14,185 bases of DNA from the NCBI GenBank assembly GCA_900553515.1, contig USDN01000068.1:1-14185 (forward strand), read 5' to 3'. A program made the translations under genes and the position numbers. Numbering within the stretch: position 1 is the first letter of the stretch; each line of letters begins with the position of its first letter. The stretch comes from an uncultured Blautia sp. (GTDB lineage: Bacteria; Bacillota; Clostridia; Lachnospirales; Lachnospiraceae). This document shows, in pieces, positions 7,899 through 14,123 of this stretch. Below the pieces are notes generated by a model. The model was not told where the DNA came from and did not search any database. It saw only the letters and a program-made list of their open reading frames with translations.

Positions 7899-8917
7899 GA
7901 AAATACAGAAAATGGATCGCTGCTTTTCTTATCATTTCTATAGCAGGTGCTGCCGCAGGTATGATTTATTACAGAAATGCCACAGGCGGAGAACGACGTC
8001 TTTCCATGATCTATATTCCCAAAGTAGTTGATGGAACAAATGATTTCTGGACTTCACTGATACTGGGAACCCAAATGGCTGCGAAGGAGTTCAATACAGA
8101 GATTGAGATCATGGCTCCTGAGGAAGAAAACGATGTGGATGGACAGAATCGTATCCTTGTAGAGGCAATGAAAAAACAGCCGGATGCCATATTGATTTCT
8201 CCTTCCAGCTTTACGGAATCAGACAGTTTTTTACAGCAAGCCAGAGATCAGGGAATACGGATCACATATATTGACTCTTATACAGAACAGAATATACAGG
8301 ATATTACAGTTGCAACTGACAATGTAGAAGCAGGCAGGCAATTGGGAAAATTTGCCGCGTCTATTTTGCAGCCGGATGATCAGGTAGCAGTGGTGGCTCA
8401 TGTAAAAGGAGTTTCCACAGCAGTGGAAAGAGAACAGGGATTTCGTGAGGGGCTGGGAGAGATGGCGGATAATATTGTAGATGTAGTTTACTGCGATTCC
8501 AGCTTTGATAAATCTTTTGAACTGACTTCTGAGCTTCTGAAAAAATATCCGGATCTCAAAATGGTGGCGGGGATGAATGAATATTCTTCTGTAGGTGCTG
8601 CCAGGGCTGTAAAAACAGCCGGTGCGGAGAATCAGGTCGCAGTGGTAGGGGTAGACAGTTCCCAGGAGACGGTGCAGCTTATGGAAAAAGGTGTATTTAA
8701 AGGGATCGTGGTCCAAAAAGCCTTTAAGATGGGATACCTGGGAGTGGAAGAAACTTCACGTCTTTTAAGGGGACAAAGCTATGAAACAGAGATTGACTCC
8801 GGATGCCAGCTTGTAACGCCGGAAAATATGTATTCTGGTGAAATAGAAAAACTTCTGTTTCCGTTTAATACGTTGAAAATACCAAAAACAGAAGAAAAAC
8901 AGAAAAGTGCTCAGTAA
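7895..8917 (+). CDS. Membrane-anchored sugar-binding protein, sensory partner of the kinase (XylFII-like)
   Basis: Type I periplasmic-binding (RbsB/XylF-type) protein of 340 aa. After the basic MRKYRK comes a hydrophobic segment (about 7-26, IAAFLIISIAGAAAGMIYY). There is no cysteine lipobox and no clear signal-peptidase I site, so it probably stays tethered by an uncleaved N-terminal helix. The mature part has the family landmarks: the first-domain start SMIYIPKVVDGTNDFW (37-52), PDAILISPSS (96-105), TVATDNVEAGRQLG (138-151), the hinge-region STAVEREQGFREG (174-186) and VVGVDSSQE (250-258). The gene overlaps the kinase gene by ATGA, with AGGAGGG at 7882-7888, and is followed by a terminator rather than permease genes. 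This context indicates ligand detection, not transport. The best known precedent is XylFII of the XylFII-LytS xylose sensor. The ligand here is unknown. Confidence 0.88.
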   Translation: MRKYRKWIAAFLIISIAGAAAGMIYYRNATGGERRLSMIYIPKVVDGTNDFWTSLILGTQMAAKEFNTEIEIMAPEEENDVDGQNRILVEAMKKQPDAILISPSSFTESDSFLQQARDQGIRITYIDSYTEQNIQDITVATDNVEAGRQLGKFAASILQPDDQVAVVAHVKGVSTAVEREQGFREGLGEMADNIVDVVYCDSSFDKSFELTSELLKKYPDLKMVAGMNEYSSVGAARAVKTAGAENQVAVVGVDSSQETVQLMEKGVFKGIVVQKAFKMGYLGVEETSRLLRGQSYETEIDSGCQLVTPENMYSGEIEKLLFPFNTLKIPKTEEKQKSAQ

Positions 8918-8983
8918 ATCTTACTAAGACAAAAAGGTTAAAAATTTACAGTACCGTAAATTTTTAACCTTTTTTTGTAAGAT
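8918..8983 (+). terminator. Long near-symmetrical terminator with outer complementary arms
   Basis: A perfect 19-bp stem pairs 8931-8949 (A5 then GGTTAAAAATTTAC) with 8956-8974, around the loop AGTACC. It runs into a T-tract at 8970-8976. The A-run on the left side would act as a U-tract in the opposite direction, so the terminator may be bidirectional. Outside it, ATCTTAC (8918-8924), directly after the stop codon, is complementary to GTAAGAT (8977-8983). It ends the sensory operon and insulates the transporter. Confidence 0.9.
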
Positions 8984-9025
8984 ATTCCATTACAATTATC
9001 ATGTTTTCACGTTATTATTTATAAA
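8982..9025 (+). promoter_or_regulatory. Candidate promoter and operator region of the transporter operon
   Basis: Transcription of the importer must begin in this 90-base stretch if the upstream terminator is efficient. Candidate boxes are TTATCA (8996-9001) and TATAAA (9020-9025) with an 18-bp spacer, or TATTAT at 9013-9018 with no good -35. Just upstream is ATATTCCAT (8982-8990), shared with the regulator's own upstream region. A short direct repeat, TCATGTT (8999-9005) and TCACGTT (9007-9013), is also present. All boxes are weak, as expected for an activated promoter. Confidence 0.3.
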
Positions 9026-9052
9026 GAAAACACAGAGAGTGTGAAAAACAGT

Positions 9053-9059
9053 AGGAGGG
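9053..9059 (+). promoter_or_regulatory. Ribosome binding site that sets a TTG start
   Basis: AGGAGGG lies 8 nt before the in-frame TTG at 9068. It falls inside the open frame if the upstream GTG at 9041 is used as start. The GTG itself has only a weak GAGAG in front of it. Confidence 0.8.
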
Positions 9060-9067
9060 TGAAGAAA

Positions 9068-10045
9068 TTGGAAAAGCTGAAACAAAATCCAATCGTGAAA
9101 AAGCTCGGCCTGAACAGGATTCTGCTTGTAGGGATCCTGATTCTTATGTTCGTAGTCTTCAAAGTAGTTCTTGGAGCTAAGTTCCCTGTTGGGGACAGCA
9201 TCAGATCCACTTTGAACTATGTTTATTTTTTGGGCTTTTTATCACTGGGCGTTACTTTTGTAATTGCTACAGGAGGAATTGATTTCTCCATCGGACCGGT
9301 TATGTTCTGCTGTGCACTGGTTTCCGGTTACTGCATGACGAGCTATGGTATTCCTTGTGCAGCAGCTATGGTATTATGTGTACTGATCGGTCTCTGCTTT
9401 GGTACTTTTAACGGATGGCTGGTATCTTACATGTCAGTTCCGCCATTCATCGTATCAATGGCATCTATGAATATTGCGAAAGGTCTTGCGTCTGTATTTA
9501 CAAAGACACAGTCTGTAAGCTGGCCACTGAGTAATGATCCTGTAAACGGATGGTTCAGAAACATTGTTTCTGTAAACGGATTCCCGGTAGGCATTATAAT
9601 CTTCCTGACAGTTGCAGTTATCTGCGGTATTGTTCTTTACAGAACAAAACCGGGACGTTATATTCTCTGCCTTGGTTCCAATAGTGAAGCAGTTCGTCTT
9701 TCCGGTGTCAATACAAGAAAATGGCGTATGCTTGCATATATGATCTGTGGATTCCTGGTAGGTATTGCCGCACTGTTCTTTGTAGCTACATATACAACTG
9801 TACAGCCTGGATACGGCGATCAGTACAACAACGAGGCAATTGCAGGCTGCGTTATGGGCGGTACATCCATGGTTGGTGGACTTGCATCTATCGGCGGTAC
9901 TGTGATCGGTGTGTTCATCATCTCTCTTCTTCAGCAGGGAATCATGGCATTTGGTCTTGGTAAAGGACAGCAGATGATCATCACAGGTATCATCGTTATT
10001 GTAGCAGTTTACGCTGACGTTTCTGCAAGACGCAGGAAGAACTGA
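9068..10045 (+). CDS. Sugar ABC transporter permease, RbsC family (first subunit)
   Basis: Inner-membrane channel subunit of a ribose/galactose-type importer. From the TTG at 9068 it is 325 aa, nearly equal to the second permease (326 aa), and begins MEKLKQNPIVKKL just before the first membrane helix (about 18-35). A GTG at 9041 would give 334 aa but places the strong AGGAGGG inside the gene. The protein is hydrophobic throughout, with about 8-10 predicted helices. Family motifs are GVTFVIATGGIDFSIG (61-76), FGTFNGWLVSYMSVPPFIVS (111-130), GRYILCLGSNSEAVRLSGVN (196-215) and the late NEAIAGCVMGGTSMVGG (255-271), which fits the ATPase-coupling region. It shares these blocks with the product at 11589, so the two are paralogues that probably form a heterodimeric pore. 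It heads the transport operon, 20 bases before the ATPase gene. The substrate is a monosaccharide or related compound, not further defined. Confidence 0.92.
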   Translation: MEKLKQNPIVKKLGLNRILLVGILILMFVVFKVVLGAKFPVGDSIRSTLNYVYFLGFLSLGVTFVIATGGIDFSIGPVMFCCALVSGYCMTSYGIPCAAAMVLCVLIGLCFGTFNGWLVSYMSVPPFIVSMASMNIAKGLASVFTKTQSVSWPLSNDPVNGWFRNIVSVNGFPVGIIIFLTVAVICGIVLYRTKPGRYILCLGSNSEAVRLSGVNTRKWRMLAYMICGFLVGIAALFFVATYTTVQPGYGDQYNNEAIAGCVMGGTSMVGGLASIGGTVIGVFIISLLQQGIMAFGLGKGQQMIITGIIVIVAVYADVSARRRKN

Positions 10046-10065
10046 TCGGAAGGGAGGATGTAACA

Positions 10066-11577
10066 ATGGGTGAAGTTATTTTAACTATGAAGGACATTGA
10101 TAAGTCCTTTCCTGGAGTTCATGCTCTGGATCACGTTAATTTTGAAGTGAAACGCGGCGAAGTACATGCGCTTATGGGAGAAAACGGTGCCGGAAAGTCC
10201 ACTCTGATGAAAGTTCTTACCGGTATTTATCAGAAGGATTCTGGTTCTATTACTTATAAGGGCAAGGAAACAGAATTCCACAATACAAAAGAAGCACAGG
10301 ATGCAGGTGTTGTAATCGTGCATCAGGAGCTGAACATGGTAGGCGACCTTACAGTTGCCCAGAATATTTTTATTGGCCGTGAGCCGAAAAAAGGATTCCG
10401 TATCGATGATAAAAAAATGATCGAGGATTCCAAAAAACTTTTCCAGGATCTGAATATCGAAATTGATCCCAGAGAAAAAATGCACAATCTGACAGTCGGC
10501 AAACAGCAGATGTGTGAGATTGCAAAAGCAATTTCTCACAAGGCTGAGGTTATCATCTTTGATGAGCCGTCTGCAGCTCTGACAGAAAAAGAGATCGCTG
10601 ACCTGTTCGTGATCATCCGTGACCTTCGTGAAAAAGGTCTGGGAATCGTTTACATCTCCCATCGTATGGATGAGATCAAAGTTATTACAGACCGTGTAAC
10701 CGTTATGCGTGACGGTGGTTATGTAGGAACTCTTATTACAAAGGACAGTACAAAAGAAGATATCATCAATATGATGGTTGGCCGTGTTATTTACGAAGAT
10801 CCGAAGCAGCACAGTATGGTTGCACCGGATGCACCGGTAGTTCTTAAGGTGGAAAATCTTAATGCCGGCAAGATGGTTCAGGATGTAAGCTTTGAACTCC
10901 GTAAAGGTGAGATCCTTGGCTTCTCCGGACTTATGGGTGCAGGCCGTACCGAAACAGCCAGAGCGCTGTTTGGAGCAGATCCGAAGCAGAGCGGAAAGAT
11001 TTCTATCATGGGCAAAGATGGACAGCTTCGTGAAGTTACCATCAACAGTCCGCAGGATGCTGTTAAATACGGTATTGGTTATCTGTCAGAGGACAGAAGA
11101 AGATACGGATGTGTTGTTCAGAAATCCTGTATTGAAAATACAACTCTGGCAACTATGGAGCAGTTTACAAAAGGATTCCTGATCGACTCAGCGAAAGAAA
11201 AAGAAGTAACTGAGAAGTATATCAAAGAGCTTGCAACCAAGACCCCTACTGCAGACCAGCTTGTTGTAAATCTTTCCGGTGGTAACCAGCAGAAGGTCGT
11301 TATCGCTAAATGGCTTACAAGAGACAGTGACATCCTGATCTTCGACGAGCCTACCAGAGGTATTGATGTTGGTGCCAAGAACGAAATCTATAAACTGATG
11401 AACAGACTGGCAGCAGAAGGTAAATCTATTATCATGATTTCTTCCGAAATGACAGAAGTTCTCCGTATGAGTGACCGTATCATCATCATGTGTGAGGGTA
11501 AAGTAACAGGAAATATTGATATTTCTGAAGCAACCCAGGAAAACATCATGGATAAGGCTACACGTAGTATTGATTAA
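10066..11577 (+). CDS. Sugar ABC transporter ATPase with two nucleotide-binding domains (RbsA/MglA/XylG type)
   Basis: Cytosolic energising subunit of 503 aa, the usual size for this family. Domain 1 has Walker A GENGAGKST (38-46), signature-like NLTVGKQQ (141-148), Walker B VIIFDEPSA (162-170) with catalytic Glu167, and His199 of the H-loop. Domain 2 has a degenerate Walker A, GLMGAGRTE (288-296, Arg in place of Lys). It also has a full signature LSGGNQQKVVIAKWL (403-417), ILIFDEPTRGID (423-434), and SSEM without the H-loop histidine. This asymmetry, one degenerate and one consensus half, is normal for RbsA/MglA proteins and not a defect. GGGAGG at 10052-10057 precedes the ATG by 8 nt. It sits between the two permease genes, with 20- and 11-base gaps, so all three are one transcript. 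Confidence 0.96.
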   Translation: MGEVILTMKDIDKSFPGVHALDHVNFEVKRGEVHALMGENGAGKSTLMKVLTGIYQKDSGSITYKGKETEFHNTKEAQDAGVVIVHQELNMVGDLTVAQNIFIGREPKKGFRIDDKKMIEDSKKLFQDLNIEIDPREKMHNLTVGKQQMCEIAKAISHKAEVIIFDEPSAALTEKEIADLFVIIRDLREKGLGIVYISHRMDEIKVITDRVTVMRDGGYVGTLITKDSTKEDIINMMVGRVIYEDPKQHSMVAPDAPVVLKVENLNAGKMVQDVSFELRKGEILGFSGLMGAGRTETARALFGADPKQSGKISIMGKDGQLREVTINSPQDAVKYGIGYLSEDRRRYGCVVQKSCIENTTLATMEQFTKGFLIDSAKEKEVTEKYIKELATKTPTADQLVVNLSGGNQQKVVIAKWLTRDSDILIFDEPTRGIDVGAKNEIYKLMNRLAAEGKSIIMISSEMTEVLRMSDRIIIMCEGKVTGNIDISEATQENIMDKATRSID

Positions 11578-11588
11578 GGAGGACAGTC

Positions 11589-12569
11589 ATGACTAAGAAG
11601 AAAAAAAGTATATTAAGTGATCAGAGATTTATTGTTTTACTTGTTGTTATTGCTCTGACAGCCGTATTCTCCTTTATGAGTAAGGAGTTCAGACAATACA
11701 ACACAATGCTGAGTTTGCTGGATTTTTCATACTATGATCTTCTGATGGCAATTGGTGTTACCTTCCCGCTTATTACCGGAGGCGTAGACCTTTCCATCGG
11801 TACTGGTATGGTATGTTACGCACTGATCGGCGGAACTCTGGTAAGAAGCCATGGCGTGCCTGTTGTTGTTGCTATGCTGGTTTGTGTGCTTCTTGGGGTT
11901 CTGATCGGAACATTAAACGGTGTTCTTATTGGTGTGATGAATCTGCCGCCGTTCCTTGCTACACTTTGTACATGTATGATTACCCGTGGTGCAGGATCTC
12001 TTTGTAGTGCTACACCATGGCCGGGTCTTACACAGGAAGGCGGATGGTTCCATTCCATCTTCAAACTTACAATAGGTACAGGAAGAAGCGCTGACCGTTA
12101 TCCTATTGGTTTCTTATGGATGGTGATTCTGGTTCTTCTGATGGAATTCGTTCTGAACCATACGAAATTCGGACGTTATACCATCGCTATCGGTTCCAAT
12201 AAAGAAGCAGCAGCTCTTTCCGGAATCAATGTTAAATTCTACCATGTAATGGTATATGTAGTATGTGGTCTTTTTACAGGTCTTGCAGCGATCGCTTACG
12301 CAGCTGTAACACCTACTGTACAGCCTGGTACAGGTGCCGGTCTTGAAATGGATGCCATCGGCGGCGTATTTGTTGGTGGTGTGGCAGCTACAGGTGGTTA
12401 CGGATCCGTACTGGGAACATTTGTTGGTATCTTTGTCATTATGCTTCTGAAAACCGGTCTTCCTTATATCGGACTTCAGGCAAACTGGCAGCAGATCATT
12501 ACAGGTCTGGTACTGATCGTTGCGGTACTTATTGATATCATCAAAGAAAAGAAGGCAGCAGCATTATAA
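11589..12569 (+). CDS. Sugar ABC transporter permease, RbsC family (second subunit)
   Basis: Second channel subunit, 326 aa, starting at an ATG 11 bases after the ATPase stop. AAGGAGGA around 11577-11584 serves as ribosome binding site and overlaps the end of the previous gene. A basic N-terminus (MTKKKKS) precedes the first membrane helix (about 13-30). Family motifs are GVTFPLITGGVDLSIG (56-71), GTLNGVLIGVMNLPPFLATL (107-126), GRYTIAIGSNKEAAALSGIN (195-214) and EMDAIGGVFVGGVAATGG (253-270). These match the first permease block by block but with many substitutions, so it is an old paralogue, not a recent duplication. It would pair with that permease over the ATPase. Two different permeases with one ATPase is also the pattern of rhamnose (RhaP/RhaQ) and autoinducer-2 (LsrC/LsrD) importers, but this does not identify the substrate. 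Confidence 0.94.
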   Translation: MTKKKKSILSDQRFIVLLVVIALTAVFSFMSKEFRQYNTMLSLLDFSYYDLLMAIGVTFPLITGGVDLSIGTGMVCYALIGGTLVRSHGVPVVVAMLVCVLLGVLIGTLNGVLIGVMNLPPFLATLCTCMITRGAGSLCSATPWPGLTQEGGWFHSIFKLTIGTGRSADRYPIGFLWMVILVLLMEFVLNHTKFGRYTIAIGSNKEAAALSGINVKFYHVMVYVVCGLFTGLAAIAYAAVTPTVQPGTGAGLEMDAIGGVFVGGVAATGGYGSVLGTFVGIFVIMLLKTGLPYIGLQANWQQIITGLVLIVAVLIDIIKEKKAAAL

Positions 12570-12599
12570 TTTCATAAAGTTTTCAATTTTGTATGAGAA

Positions 12600-12623
12600 C
12601 CGTCAGACGGTCACGTCTGACGG
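12600..12623 (+). repeat. 10-bp perfect hairpin between permease and binding-protein genes
   Basis: CCGTCAGACG (12600-12609) and CGTCTGACGG (12614-12623) are exact inverted repeats around the loop GTCA. No T-tract follows, so it is not a standard terminator. Its place, 41 bases before the binding-protein start, suits an RNA-processing or 5'-end stabilising element that raises binding-protein output relative to the channel genes. It could also be a partial transcription attenuator or a protein-binding dyad. Confidence 0.7.
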
Positions 12624-12664
12624 ATCATCATAAAAACTATATAATTTTAAGGAGGACGTAAACA

Positions 12665-13858
12665 ATGAAAATTAAGAAACTCATCGCATTAGGCCTTTGT
12701 GCAGCAATGGTATCCAGCATGACAGTTGCTCCGGTTTTTGCAGCAGAGGAAGAAGCTACTGAAGAGGCAGCTGCTGAAGAAGAAGCTGCTACCGAAGAAG
12801 AGGCAGCTACCGAAGATGCTGCTGATCCTGCAGCTCAGTTTGAGGGACTGAAAGCAAACGAAGCTTATGAGTTCCCGATGATGGTTAAATCTTTCCAGTC
12901 TACATACTGGGAAGCAGCTATGGAAGGTATGGATAAAGCAGCTAAAGAGCTGGGCGTTACCTATACACCACAGGGACCAAACAGTGAGTCCGACATCGCA
13001 GACCAGGTAAACATGATCAACACAGCTATCGCAGCAGGTCCTGTAGGTATGGGTCTTGCAGCATGCGATACATCTTCTGTACTTGAAGCTCTTCAGACAT
13101 GTGCAGACAAGGGAATTCCGGTTGTAACATTCGATACTGGTGTTGCAGACGCTCCGGAAGGATCTGTAGTTGCTGAAGTTTGTACTGACAATGCACAGGC
13201 AGGTGCAGTAGCAGCTGAGAAGATGTATGAAGCAATCAAAGACGTTATCGCAAATGCTGAGGGACAGGTTATCATCGGTGAAGTTAATCAGGATGCTACA
13301 GCTCAGAACATTCAGCAGCGTGGCGGCGGATTTATCAACAAGATGATCGAACTTATCCAGGCTGATGGCAAAACTGTTGCAGTTACAGGTAACGAGTTCT
13401 ATGTAAATGCAGCAACAACAGCAGACGCTGAAGCAGCAGATGCAGACGTTGTTATCCAGGTAGCAGTTCCGGCACAGACAACTGTAGAGCTTTGCTCCAC
13501 AGAGGCTCAGGCAATCCTTTCCCAGGAGAACTGTATCGCAGTATTCGGTTCCAACCAGGTTTCTGCAGAGGGTGTTCTTGCAGCAAATGCTAACCTTAAC
13601 GTTCTTGGTTCTGACCCGGCAAACGGTGATGTAGTTGGTGTTGGTTTCGATGCTGGTTCTATCATCAAAGCAGCTGTTAAAGATGGCACATTCATCGGTG
13701 CTGTTACACAGTCTCCTCTTATGATGGGATACTATGCAATCTACGCTCTGACAGCAGCAGCAAACGGCCAGGAGCTTCAGGATGTTCCTACAGACGGTTA
13801 CTGGTATGATGCAACAAATATGGAAGACGAGGATATTGCTCCTAACCTTTATGACTAA
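12665..13858 (+). CDS. Extracellular sugar-binding protein of the ABC importer (non-lipoprotein signal peptide)
   Basis: Type I periplasmic-binding (RbsB-like) protein of 397 aa that captures the substrate and delivers it to the two permeases. The signal peptide (1-26) has a basic start, a hydrophobic core and a likely signal-peptidase I site VFA|AEE after Ala26. Cys12 is inside the hydrophobic core and lacks a lipobox, so no lipid anchor is seen. Residues 28-54 are almost entirely Glu, Ala and Thr, including two consecutive EEEAAT units, and form an acidic linker. The binding fold starts at about 68 with YEFPMMVKSFQSTYWEAAMEG and shows NMINTAIAAGPVGMGLAACD (116-135), KGIPVVTFDTGV (149-160) and, near the end, VVGVGFDAG. 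AAGGAGG at 12649-12655 is 9 nt from the ATG. The codons are strongly biased (GCA/GCT, GTT, GAA), consistent with high expression. A terminator follows. The ligand is not readable from the sequence. Confidence 0.93.
   Translation: MKIKKLIALGLCAAMVSSMTVAPVFAAEEEATEEAAAEEEAATEEEAATEDAADPAAQFEGLKANEAYEFPMMVKSFQSTYWEAAMEGMDKAAKELGVTYTPQGPNSESDIADQVNMINTAIAAGPVGMGLAACDTSSVLEALQTCADKGIPVVTFDTGVADAPEGSVVAEVCTDNAQAGAVAAEKMYEAIKDVIANAEGQVIIGEVNQDATAQNIQQRGGGFINKMIELIQADGKTVAVTGNEFYVNAATTADAEAADADVVIQVAVPAQTTVELCSTEAQAILSQENCIAVFGSNQVSAEGVLAANANLNVLGSDPANGDVVGVGFDAGSIIKAAVKDGTFIGAVTQSPLMMGYYAIYALTAAANGQELQDVPTDGYWYDATNMEDEDIAPNLYD
12746..12826 (+). repeat. Imperfect Glu/Ala/Thr-coding repeat in the binding-protein gene
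   Basis: The stretch encodes residues 28-54 of the binding protein and is built from related units (EEEAT, EEAAA, EEEAAT, EEEAAT, EDAAD). The codons are alike but not identical: GAAGAAGAAGCTGCTACC is followed by GAAGAAGAGGCAGCTACC. It probably arose by slippage or duplication and could vary in length between strains. Confidence 0.7.
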
Positions 13859-13889
13859 TCATATAATCGATCAGATCGTGAAGTTGTAA

Positions 13890-13908
13890 TGAACGCGGAT
13901 TGCGTTCA
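13890..13908 (+). other. Small stem-loop between the binding-protein gene and its terminator
   Basis: TGAACGC (13890-13896) pairs with GCGTTCA (13902-13908) around the loop GGATT. CGTGAA at 13877-13882 could alternatively pair with TTCACG at 13905-13910, so two mutually exclusive folds are possible. There is no T-tract. It may protect the 3' end of the transcript, or have no function. Confidence 0.4.
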
Positions 13909-13926
13909 CGAACGTAAAAATAAGAG

Positions 13927-13958
13927 ATCCGCTGGCTGATTCAGTCAGCGGATTTTTT
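13927..13958 (+). terminator. Intrinsic terminator of the ABC transporter operon
   Basis: ATCCGCTG (13927-13934) pairs with CAGCGGAT (13946-13953). The stem extends inward through one G-U pair and CTG/CAG to a three-base loop, and six T residues (13953-13958) follow. It separates the transporter from the rhamnulokinase gene, which must have its own promoter or depend on read-through. Confidence 0.9.
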
Positions 13959-13961
13959 AAA

Positions 13962-14002
13962 CAAATAATGCAGTAGTTCATAAATAATCGTTGTATTATT
14001 TG
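13962..14002 (+). promoter_or_regulatory. AT-rich dyad/direct-repeat cluster, candidate operator upstream of rhaB
   Basis: CAAATAATGCA (13962-13972) is an inverted copy, with one mismatch, of TGTATTATTTG (13992-14002). A further AAATAAT at 13982-13988 lies between them and forms its own dyad with ATTATTT at 13995-14001. The same heptamer thus occurs three times, twice direct 19 bases apart and once inverted. This resembles a regulator-binding cluster. The binding protein is unknown. Confidence 0.35.
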
Positions 14003-14020
14003 CAAATAAAGACACTTTTT

Positions 14021-14079
14021 TTGACAAAAGAGGTTCTTATCACCGGAAGGATCCTGATGTATGATAAATACAACATCAG
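14021..14079 (+). promoter_or_regulatory. Possible rhaB promoter region with a 7-bp operator-like dyad
   Basis: A perfect TTGACA lies at 14021-14026, but no good -10 is found at 16-18 bp spacing. Downstream, CTGATGT (14054-14060) and ACATCAG (14073-14079) are exact inverted repeats separated by 12 bases. They could be an operator or a leader hairpin of the rhaB transcript. Confidence 0.3.
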
Positions 14080-14123
14080 ATATGAAAGTGATCAGAAGCT
14101 TACATATTGAGGAGGATTTAAAA

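Noticed and set aside
10927..10953. Degenerate second Walker A in the ATPase as a possible inactivating mutation
   Set aside because: Arg in place of the Walker lysine in the second half is usual in RbsA/MglA-type double-domain ATPases; the first half is intact.
9068..12569. The two permeases as a recent tandem duplication
   Set aside because: They share family motifs but differ widely in the intervening sequence and are separated by the ATPase gene, so they are old paralogues forming a heterodimer.
12617..12645. Promoter-like CTGACG, 17-bp spacer, TATAAT before the binding-protein gene
   Set aside because: The spacing and -10 are good, but the start site would fall at about 12652, inside the AAGGAGG ribosome binding site, leaving a leader with no intact binding site. 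The -35 match is also just the hairpin arm. A real internal promoter is not excluded.
14083..14096. CcpA catabolite-response-like sequence TGAAAGTGATCAGA
   Set aside because: It has two mismatches to the usual consensus, including one of the central CG bases, so it is too weak to call without other sites.
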